This document shows positions 40,318 through 49,258 of a DNA stretch of 49,258 nt, one piece after another; within the stretch, counting starts at the first letter, position 1, and every line of letters starts with the position of its first letter. The position numbers and the translations under genes were made by a program. Source of the DNA: Ruminococcus sp. (GTDB taxonomy: Bacteria; Bacillota_I; Bacilli_A; RF39; UBA660); contig JAMPHW010000001.1 in assembly GCA_023663235.1 (NCBI GenBank), positions 138,837-188,094 on the forward strand. Reading direction: 5' to 3'. The notes under the pieces were generated by a model. That model did no database searches. It saw only the letters and a program-made list of their open reading frames with translations, and was not told the origin of the DNA.

Positions 40318-40322
40318 CTTTT

Positions 40323-41057
40323 TTATTCTTGACTAAGAGTATATCCACCATCAACTATAATTTCTTGACCTGTTATAAAACAAGAAGAATTATCAGCTAA
40401 GAATAATGCAACATTTGCTATATCCTGAGGATTTCCTAATCTTTTTAATGGTGTTTTGTTTTCTATTTCTTCAATATAATCATCAAAATTTGGAGTTTCT
40501 ATATAGGACATAGGGGTTTTTATAACACCAGGAGAAATAACATTACATCTTATTCCATATTCACCATATCGTGATGCAATAGATTTTGAAAAAGAAATAA
40601 TTCCTCCTTTTGATGAGGCATAAATGGGAAAATATTTTGAACCATTCCTTGCAGCAATAGAACCAATATTTATTATATTTCCCTTTATATTATTTTCTTT
40701 CCAATTATCAATAACTTTTAAACACAAAGAAATAGTGTTTTTTAAATTTGTATTTAAAATATCATTTAATTCCGAACTGTTAAAATGTTCTGATTCTTCA
40801 TTACTACTTATAATTCCAGCACAATTTATTAGAATATCTATGTCATTTAAGGTTGATAATATATTATCTAAATTATTGCTATTATTTATATCACATACAA
40901 AATATTTAATTCTATTGTTTGAATTATTAGTAACGCTTTTTAGTTTATCTTCATTTCTACCTAAAATGTAAACATCATAATTATTATCACAAAATGTTTT
41001 TGCAATACTTTCTCCAATTCCAGAGCCACCTCCAGTTATCAAAACTTTTCCTAACAT
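40323..41057 (-). CDS. Short-chain dehydrogenase/reductase
   Basis: 244 residues of classical SDR type: NAD(P)-binding ITGGGSGIGESIAK (about 7-20), INCAGIISS (NNAG-like), catalytic Ser in NIGSIAARNG and Tyr-x3-Lys in PIYASSKGGI, SPGVIKTPM, and C-terminal GQEIIVDGGYTLSQ. It reduces or oxidises a carbonyl/hydroxyl on an unknown substrate. It is the first gene of SDR-PnuC-methyltransferase, 40 bases after the recombinase stop; its own promoter is not clear. The C-terminal tail is most like 3-oxoacyl-ACP reductase FabG. Confidence 0.88.
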   Translation of the reverse strand: MLGKVLITGGGSGIGESIAKTFCDNNYDVYILGRNEDKLKSVTNNSNNRIKYFVCDINNSNNLDNILSTLNDIDILINCAGIISSNEESEHFNSSELNDILNTNLKNTISLCLKVIDNWKENNIKGNIINIGSIAARNGSKYFPIYASSKGGIISFSKSIASRYGEYGIRCNVISPGVIKTPMSYIETPNFDDYIEEIENKTPLKRLGNPQDIANVALFLADNSSCFITGQEIIVDGGYTLSQE

Positions 41058-41097
41058 ATTGTAACACTCCTTTCATATTAATATAATTATACTATAT

Positions 41098-42840
<1,743 letters not shown>

Positions 42841-42854
42841 TCATATTTTTAACA

Positions 42855-42884
42855 CGAAAAAACACAAGAGAATTTCCCTTGTGT
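42855..42884 (-). terminator. Terminator hairpin in the leader of recombinase 1
   Basis: Minus strand ACACAAG (42884-42878) and CTTGTGT (42868-42862), then TTTTTTCG, between the promoter and the gene. Recombinase 2 has a closely similar hairpin (48608-48634). Confidence 0.7.
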
Positions 42885-42916
42885 ATAAAGATAAAACCTA
42901 TTTTTACTACAATACC

Positions 42917-42945
42917 ATAATAGCACATTTTAAGCGGAAGGTAAA
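42917..42945 (-). promoter_or_regulatory. Promoter of recombinase 1
   Basis: Minus strand TTTACC (42945-42940), a 17-nt spacer, and TGC-TATTAT with extended -10 (42922-42917). Confidence 0.55.
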
Positions 42946-43015
42946 CGGAAATTGAAAAAAATTTGATACCCATTTTGCCCAGTGTTTATAAGGGTTTGTA
43001 GAAATTTCAAAAAAA

Positions 43016-43306
43016 TTATTTTTCCAACATTTTAAAAATTAAAAATTTAATGTTTTCCATAGTTACATTTTGCATAGTGGATTTATCATAAAGAGTAGGA
43101 TTATTTTCATAAGCAATCAATACAAAATAACTACTTTTATTGCTTATTACTATCTGATGTGGTTCATTGATTGAAAGGTTAGTTTTATCAAAATGAATAT
43201 TCTTCCCATTTACAAATTCAATATGTAGTTTTGATATTTTAGGTATCTTCATAAGTTTTTCTTTAACACATAAAGTAAATTCTAAAGGTTCTATGGTTAT
43301 TTTCAT
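43016..43306 (-). CDS. Small protein upstream of recombinase 1 (DKTNL/EPH family)
   Basis: 96 residues with predicted alpha/beta fold and no transmembrane segment. It shares FDKTNLSINEPHQIVISN and LIAYENN with the 91-residue protein upstream of recombinase 2. GGGAGG precedes the ATG. Its position, between att core and recombinase in both elements, suggests a recombination partner such as a directionality factor or a regulator; no family name is known to me. A terminator hairpin lies in its leader (43331-43360). Confidence 0.7.
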   Translation of the reverse strand: MKITIEPLEFTLCVKEKLMKIPKISKLHIEFVNGKNIHFDKTNLSINEPHQIVISNKSSYFVLIAYENNPTLYDKSTMQNVTMENIKFLIFKMLEK

Positions 43307-43330
43307 TTAAGAAACCTCCCTTCAAGCATG

Positions 43331-43360
43331 AAAAAACCCCATATCAACGAGTGATATAGG
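43331..43360 (-). terminator. Terminator in the leader of the small gene of element 1
   Basis: Minus strand CCTATATCA (43360-43352) and TGATATGGG (43346-43338), one wobble pair, then GTTTTTT. With the hairpin at 43371-43397 it makes two terminators in tandem before the gene. Confidence 0.6.
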
Positions 43361-43370
43361 ATATTTTTGT

Positions 43371-43397
43371 AATATAAAACTCACACGAGGGTGTGAG
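43371..43397 (-). terminator. Terminator next to the internal att core
   Basis: Minus strand CTCACAC, loop CCTC, GTGTGAG (43397-43380), then TTTTATATT. It lies seven bases inside element 1, where the tRNA-Gly transcript would enter if element 1 were directly attached to the tRNA. Confidence 0.7.
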
Positions 43398-43403
43398 TAA
43401 TTC

Positions 43404-43415
43404 TCTCAATGGAGC
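43404..43415. repeat. att site copy 2 (junction of elements 1 and 2)
   Basis: TCTCAATGGAGC, identical to 36226-36237. On the minus strand GTTC lies 22 bases ahead of GCTCC, the same distance as at copy 1. Confidence 0.7.
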
Positions 43416-43477
43416 AAGAGTAAAACTTATTTCGAACTCTAACTCTAATGAAATTGATAAATTTCAAATCCATTTAA

Positions 43478-43505
43478 ATTATATCATATTCTTTTATTAT
43501 TTCAA
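43478..43505 (-). promoter_or_regulatory. Outward promoter at the distal end of element 2
   Basis: Minus strand TTGAAA (43505-43500), a 16-nt spacer and TATAAT (43483-43478). The -10 box is 62 bases from the near edge of the core, matching the 61 at the end of element 1. In the present arrangement it reads into the small gene and recombinase of element 1. Confidence 0.65.
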
Positions 43506-43510
43506 TAATT

Positions 43511-45277
43511 TTATGTTAATTTAGCTTGTATTTTTAGAAAAAGATTATACAATGGTTGATCTGCAATATACTCCTTAACTTCTTTTGTTAGATTTTCATA
43601 GACGCTTATAGCTTCCTGATTATTTTTAAGAATTATATTAATTGCAAATCTTATAAGTAAATCATTTTGGTTTAATAGAATACTTTTCATTTCACTAATA
43701 TCTTTTTTGGTTAAGTTATTTAATCTATATTGAATTTGCCATAAATTTATTTTATATGTTATGTTATTATTATCTATATCTATAAGCTTTAAAAAGCAAT
43801 ATTTTGCAACTATTAGTAACTCTTCATTTTTGCTATTGTCATATGCTTTAATAATTTCTAATAAAGATTTATTTGCTAAAAGTATAGTATCGTTGTTTAA
43901 TTCCATTAAATCAAATGCTTTTTTATAATCTTCAATTTTAATATTATCTGCGAGTAATTGCTCAGCTTTTAAAATTAAAAAACCATTTTTAAAATTATAT
44001 TTTAAATTATTTTTATATTTTAGCAGGAAATGAAATTGATTTTTTGAATTAAATTCAATAATGTTAAATTCGTTTTTATTCGTTTTTAAGAGTAAATAAA
44101 TAAAATGTAAATTAGAAATATGGACATCCCAAAACATAGAAGTAGGAGCACTTGATTTTATTTTCTTTTTATATATAAAATAATCAATCAAATAATTAAT
44201 ATTTTTTTTATCTGTATCAGACATATTAGACATATCAATTTCTTTATTAATATCTAAGATTTCTAGTGTTTTTTGAATATCTAAATAAAAATGTAAAAGG
44301 GATTTGTATTTTTCTATTTCATTCTTGTTCATTTTTTGCTCTAAAAAAATGAAAGCAGTATTTTTGTCTTTTAAATCATTTAATGATAGTATAAACTTTA
44401 AATCATTTATTCTTTCTTCTAAACTTCCGTTAATTTCAAATTTTAATTCATGTGTTGTGTCATTTAATATTATAGATTTACCAATTTTTATTATAGTATT
44501 TTCTTGTTTACTAATTATAGTAATTTCCCTATAATAAATTATATTATCGATAATAATATCTTGTTTAATAATTTTACTACTATAAATAGAATTTAGGGTT
44601 GCTTTTTCATAAGGTAAGTAGATTTTTGCTCCATTAATATTAGCTATTTTATATAAGTAAAATTCTTCACCAATTAAAGAATTGTATGAACAATCAGAAA
44701 CAATAGTAGGAGTGTATAATAGATTATTTTCATCACATATAATTGAATTGTTAAAATCGAAATCACAGTTTTTAAATGATATTTGTAATTCTTGGTTACG
44801 TAAAAAGTTTAAGCATATATTTTCTAATCTCCAAAATTCATTATTAGGTAATATTTTAAATTTTAATCTGTTTATTTCAGTATAATTATTATTAATAATT
44901 TTTTTTAAATCAAAAGGTAATAAAACTTTATAATATACAACTTTTTCTCCATTTTCTAGAATCAATATATGAAAATATAAAACACCATTCATTTTAAAGT
45001 AGTTGTCTATATCAGCTTTATCAATTTTAAAAAACATATGTTTTCTAATAGATTTTATATTTTTAGATGTTGTTTTAATTTGAGTTTGAACTTCGCCGAC
45101 TTTATTAGTTTTTAAGTCTGGATTGTCACAATAAACTTTAATTGGTCCATCATAGCTTTCAGTCTTATCATTGTAATTTAAATCTTCTCGCAAATTAGCT
45201 ATTTCACTTATTTGATACTTTAAAAATGTAATTCCTCTATCTTCAGTTTTTGTAGCACTTTTACGCATCTTTGCCAT
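43511..45277 (-). CDS. DUF4365-like protein, probable nuclease-domain defence factor
   Basis: 588 residues. The N-terminal 150 residues look like DUF4365, a PD-(D/E)XK-like domain found in defence islands: DRGITFLKYQISEIANL, YDGPIKVY with the acidic residue, VGEVQTQIKTTSK for the (D/E)-x-K-like strand, and YFHILILENGEKVVYYKV. Then comes a beta-rich stretch (about 160-300) and a long helical C-terminus (about 310-588) without clear repeats. A nuclease domain tied to a large sensor-like part is typical for one-gene anti-phage systems. Function by inference. A ribosome site (AGAGGTG) precedes the start; it is the cargo at the end of element 2. Confidence 0.65.
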   Translation of the reverse strand: MAKMRKSATKTEDRGITFLKYQISEIANLREDLNYNDKTESYDGPIKVYCDNPDLKTNKVGEVQTQIKTTSKNIKSIRKHMFFKIDKADIDNYFKMNGVLYFHILILENGEKVVYYKVLLPFDLKKIINNNYTEINRLKFKILPNNEFWRLENICLNFLRNQELQISFKNCDFDFNNSIICDENNLLYTPTIVSDCSYNSLIGEEFYLYKIANINGAKIYLPYEKATLNSIYSSKIIKQDIIIDNIIYYREITIISKQENTIIKIGKSIILNDTTHELKFEINGSLEERINDLKFILSLNDLKDKNTAFIFLEQKMNKNEIEKYKSLLHFYLDIQKTLEILDINKEIDMSNMSDTDKKNINYLIDYFIYKKKIKSSAPTSMFWDVHISNLHFIYLLLKTNKNEFNIIEFNSKNQFHFLLKYKNNLKYNFKNGFLILKAEQLLADNIKIEDYKKAFDLMELNNDTILLANKSLLEIIKAYDNSKNEELLIVAKYCFLKLIDIDNNNITYKINLWQIQYRLNNLTKKDISEMKSILLNQNDLLIRFAINIILKNNQEAISVYENLTKEVKEYIADQPLYNLFLKIQAKLT

Positions 45278-45370
45278 TAAAAAACACCTCTTATTAATTA
45301 TAATTTTTAAATATTGAAAATTTGTTAGTATTTTAATATTTAATTGTATAAAACTAAAAACAGTTTAATT

Positions 45371-45604
45371 TTATATATTATTTTTGTATTTCAAAATACT
45401 ATCAATATCACATTCTAAATAATCACATAGTCTAGCTAAAACGGTTATATCAATTCTAGTTAATTCACCAGTTAGTATTCTTTTAATAACTTTAAAATCT
45501 GTATTTGTATCTTTCATTAATTTGTTGATGCTTAAATTTTTAGATTTTAATAAATCATCTAACTTAAATTCATAATATCCTTTTTCCATTTGTACTTTTA
45601 TCAT
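45371..45604 (-). CDS. XRE-family transcriptional regulator
   Basis: 77 residues from ATG 45604, which GGAAGGAAAG precedes; an upstream in-frame start is weaker. A single Cro/C1-type HTH: LDDLLKSKNLSINKLMKD, NTDFKVIKRILTGEL, ITVLARLCDYLECDID. Relatives of this YozG-like size act as repressors of neighbouring genes. It is divergent from the gene at 45704 and shares a promoter region with a TATATA-centred palindrome that could be its operator. Confidence 0.8.
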   Translation of the reverse strand: MIKVQMEKGYYEFKLDDLLKSKNLSINKLMKDTNTDFKVIKRILTGELTRIDITVLARLCDYLECDIDSILKYKNNI

Positions 45605-45652
45605 AATTTTACTTTCCTTCCATAGTAAAATCATAACAATTTATTATGTCAC

Positions 45653-45681
45653 TTGACTATTGGCTATATAACCAGTATAAT
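45653..45681 (+). promoter_or_regulatory. Promoter with possible operator for the 121-residue gene
   Basis: TTGACT (45653-45658), a 17-nt spacer and TATAAT (45676-45681). The spacer contains TGGCTATATAACCA (45661-45674), an imperfect dyad where the XRE protein could bind. Confidence 0.7.
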
Positions 45682-45703
45682 GTATATATAATAGGAGGAT
45701 AAA

Positions 45704-46069
45704 ATGGATAAGAATATTTTAAAACTAAAAAAAGGTGAAGAATTACAAATCATTAATGGTAAGGGTGGAGTAACTATAAAAAATACTGGTAATAAACTTC
45801 TTGTTCAAGAAGACTCCAACAGTTTTGGCATTGAAAATATAGCTATAACTGACTTGGATTTTAACGATTTAAAAAGATATTTCTTATTTGAAATATATTA
45901 TTTGGAAATGATATCAGAGGATGTTCCAGAAGGAATAAAAAAGAAAGTAAATGAGTTAATGAATTATCACTATAGGATTTTATATGGTAAAGAATATAAC
46001 AAAAAACATAGTGGAATAGAAAAAGAAAAATTTCAATGTATAACACATTTAAAACATAATTCTTTTTAA
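45704..46069 (+). CDS. Hypothetical protein of element 2, 121 aa
   Basis: Soluble. The N-terminal half (MDKNILKLKKGEELQIINGK, VTIKNTGNKLLVQEDSN) looks like a small beta-barrel, and the C-terminal half is helical and basic (KKKVNELMNYHYRILYGKEY). No family recognised. AGGAGG precedes the ATG. It is divergent from an XRE regulator and has the best promoter of element 2, so it is probably expressed and controlled by that regulator. Confidence 0.6.
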   Translation: MDKNILKLKKGEELQIINGKGGVTIKNTGNKLLVQEDSNSFGIENIAITDLDFNDLKRYFLFEIYYLEMISEDVPEGIKKKVNELMNYHYRILYGKEYNKKHSGIEKEKFQCITHLKHNSF

Positions 46070-46084
46070 GTGTTAAAAAAATTG

Positions 46085-46335
46085 TGGCTCAAAAATTCTT
46101 TAAATTTTAAGGGTGAAAAAACAAACGAGCATAAGATGGTGGACGTCAAAAAGAACTAGATTTCTTACAGAACCTAGCTTTTTTATGACGCCATTATCTG
46201 TTTTTGCACTTGCAAAAATGGCTCATTTCATTATATTTGTGGCACAATTAACTTGTTTTTTTCCGTATTTATCTAAAAAAATATGGCACTTTCTGTTGAG
46301 CCAAATATAAATTTTATAATAAATTTGGTGGCTCA
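46085..46335. repeat. Cluster of TGGC(T/A)C repeats in a non-coding stretch
   Basis: Direct copies lie at 46085 (TGGCTCA), 46219 (TGGCTCA), 46240 (TGGCACA), 46284 (TGGCACT) and 46329 (TGGCTCA), with an inverted copy TGAGCCA at 46297-46303. The stretch between the genes (46070-46344) has no convincing gene. TTTTTGCA-CT-TGCAAAAA (46201-46218) is a further palindrome within it. Confidence 0.4.
46156..46185 (+). terminator. Probable terminator of the 121-residue gene
   Basis: CTAG and TTCT (46156-46165) pair with AGAA and CTAG (46169-46178) across bulges, followed by CTTTTTTATG. Confidence 0.45.
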
Positions 46336-46344
46336 TTAGTTTTA

Positions 46345-46590
46345 TTATTTTTTATCAAAAAATTGAATTGCTTCTTTTAATGTTTCAAAAAAATTTTGTC
46401 CCATCATCGAACCATCTCTACCTATATAATCACAAACGATAAAATTATTAAAACAATTTTCTACATAAACTAGATATTTTTTTTCTACTGCTTTTATTAT
46501 AATGCAATCACCATAAAGAATATTTCTAAATCTAATTCTTGTTAAATCTTTTATATATAAATTTTTAACCTCTAATAATTTTTCTTTCAT
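46345..46590 (-). CDS. Small hypothetical protein downstream of recombinase 2, 81 aa
   Basis: Starts MKEKLLEVKNLYIKDLTRIR behind AGGAG. It is mostly beta in prediction (GDCIIIKAVEKKYLVYVENC, NNFIVCDYIG) with a C-terminal helix (FFETLKEAIQFFDKK). No membrane segment. No family is recognised. It lies 83 bases after the recombinase on the same strand and may be co-transcribed. Confidence 0.55.
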   Translation of the reverse strand: MKEKLLEVKNLYIKDLTRIRFRNILYGDCIIIKAVEKKYLVYVENCFNNFIVCDYIGRDGSMMGQNFFETLKEAIQFFDKK

Positions 46591-46673
46591 TATAAAAATC
46601 TCCTAATATTATTCATTTTCTTTTTGATTGATAAGCAAAACAAAAAAGGATTTTTTTGTTTTAACTTATACCA

Positions 46674-48602
<1,929 letters not shown>

Positions 48603-48607
48603 CTATA

Positions 48608-48634
48608 ATAAAAAACAAGAGATTTTTTCCCTTG
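48608..48634 (-). terminator. Terminator hairpin in the leader of recombinase 2
   Basis: Minus strand CAAGGGA and TCTCTTG (48634-48616) with one wobble pair, then TTTTTTA. Same position and similar sequence as the hairpin before recombinase 1. Confidence 0.65.
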
Positions 48635-48683
48635 CGTAATAAAATTTAAGTACATTTCCTAGATTTCTTGTCTAGTTTAGCGT

Positions 48684-48692
48684 ATTATAACA
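48684..48692 (-). promoter_or_regulatory. Extended -10 promoter of recombinase 2
   Basis: On the minus strand TGT-TATAAT (48692-48684) about 100 bases before the gene; no good -35 box. Confidence 0.4.
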
Positions 48693-48818
48693 TAACTTTT
48701 TGGTAAATAATGTCTTTTTTCTAACTTTTTATGGAAATGTTATGGATAATTTCTGGTACTTAATATTACTAATAGGGAATAAATATAATGTAACAGTAAA
48801 GGAATTGGCTATATATTT

Positions 48819-49094
48819 TTAATACATTGTTTTGATATATTGTTCAAAATCTTTAAGTAAAATACTTTTATTTAAATTTTCAATATAAATATTATTTTCA
48901 TAATTAAAAGCAAGAAATGTTGTATTATTGATAATTATTCGGTGAGGTTCAATATAAGTTAAATTAGTTTTATCAATTTTTCTAACGCTTCCATTTTTAA
49001 TTATAGGCTTAACATTACAGAAACTACAAATAAATTCTATTTTATTTTTAAGTGCTTGTTCTAATTCAATATCTTGTTTAATTATATTTAGCAT
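48819..49094 (-). CDS. Small protein upstream of recombinase 2 (DKTNL/EPH family)
   Basis: 91 residues, homologous to the 96-residue protein of element 1 through KIDKTNLTYIEPHRIIINN and FNYENN. The N-terminus differs (MLNIIKQDIELEQALKNKIE) and includes CSFCN. GGGAGGAG precedes the ATG. It starts 101 bases from the tRNA-Gly end, against 98 from the core in element 1. It lies downstream of the tRNA gene in the same direction, so readthrough from the tRNA promoter could feed it, limited by the terminator between them. Confidence 0.7.
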   Translation of the reverse strand: MLNIIKQDIELEQALKNKIEFICSFCNVKPIIKNGSVRKIDKTNLTYIEPHRIIINNTTFLAFNYENNIYIENLNKSILLKDFEQYIKTMY

Positions 49095-49120
49095 AAAAAT
49101 TCTCCTCCCTTTTTTTCAAC

Positions 49121-49147
49121 AAAAAAATCAATTCCTTTATAGAATTG
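49121..49147 (-). terminator. Terminator between tRNA-Gly and the small gene of element 2
   Basis: Minus strand CAATTC, loop TATAAAG, GAATTG (49147-49129), then ATTTTTTT. Carried by the element, it replaces the tRNA's own terminator, now at 36195-36220. Confidence 0.7.
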
Positions 49148-49194
49148 ACATTTATCAATAAGCTCTTACTAAAAAGTTCGAGCAGAATTTCCAC

Positions 49195-49258
49195 TGGAGC
49201 GGATGATGGGAATCGAACCCACGTTATCAGCTTGGAAGGCTGAAGCTCTACCATTAAA
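49195..49258 (-). tRNA. tRNA-Gly (anticodon TCC), 5' end outside the window
   Basis: On the minus strand the sequence holds TGGTAGAGC (D arm), TTCAG-CTTCCAA-GCTGA-like anticodon arm with anticodon TCC, GTGGGTTCGATTCCCAT (T arm), CATCCGC acceptor, discriminator T and encoded CCA. About ten 5' bases are missing. Its 3' end is the proposed attachment site of both elements. Confidence 0.9.

Noticed and set aside
46113-46310. 65-residue plus-strand frame
   Set aside because: It crosses a terminator-like hairpin and the repeat cluster, with no ribosome site; treated as non-coding.

Overview
The window is very AT-rich DNA of a low-GC, endospore-forming Firmicute that uses the standard bacterial code (TGA serves as a stop, for example at 8753-8755). 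Evidence for sporulation is a spoIIAA-sigF pair with a Spo0A-box-like site upstream and a spoVAC-spoVAD-spoVAE operon with a SigG-like promoter. Short genes, a single-domain CoaB, CCA-encoding tRNA genes and a family of DUF6273-like surface proteins fit an uncultured gut member of the Bacilli (RF39/Erysipelotrichales-like). That placement is inference.

1-12 kb is mostly core genome. It holds the 3' end of a surface-protein gene, an HdeD-like membrane protein, a CIRCE-controlled hsp20, the rpsF-ssb-rpsR operon behind an S6:S18-type leader, spoIIAA-sigF with no spoIIAB between them, tRNA-Thr, a probable type I toxin locus, two tandem paralogues of unknown function, rpsO behind a structured leader, pnp, and a five-gene tRNA cluster (Val, Thr, Tyr, Gln, Lys). 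12-25.7 kb carries a zinc phospholipase C-like protein, two membrane-anchored proteins sharing a C-terminal two-cysteine domain, two frameshifted genes, a ferritin-like protein, an ATP-grasp protein, the spoVA operon, scpA-scpB, a thymidylate synthase and a three-domain nucleotidyltransferase-deaminase-HIT fusion.

25.7-36 kb is metabolic and partly accessory. It has a queuosine-salvage glycosylase (Qng1/DUF2419) behind a SnoaL/ParB-like protein, a LysR regulator divergent from a nitrilase-CoaB pair, a DHH phosphoesterase, an endonuclease/exonuclease/phosphatase protein, a transposase-like DNA-binding protein, and a HAD + PEP-synthase-like phosphotransferase pair.

36.2-49.2 kb reads as two integrative elements in tandem, inserted between the 3' end of a tRNA-Gly(TCC) gene (minus strand, cut by the window end) and that gene's own terminator. 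Three copies of a short core (GCTCCA on the minus strand; GCTCCATTGAGA at two of them) lie at 36226-36237, 43404-43415 and 49194-49200. Each element has the same layout at its tRNA-proximal end: core, about 100 nt of leader with a terminator, a roughly 90-residue protein of a shared family, then a large serine recombinase. At its far end each has an outward promoter whose -10 box lies 61-62 nt from the core. When an element circularises, this promoter would point at its own recombinase module. Element 1 carries a two-gene soluble + four-helix membrane protein pair (candidate defence or stress system), an oriT-like hairpin region and an SDR-PnuC-methyltransferase operon. Element 2 carries a DUF4365 nuclease-like protein, an XRE regulator divergent from an unknown gene, and a repeat-rich non-coding stretch.
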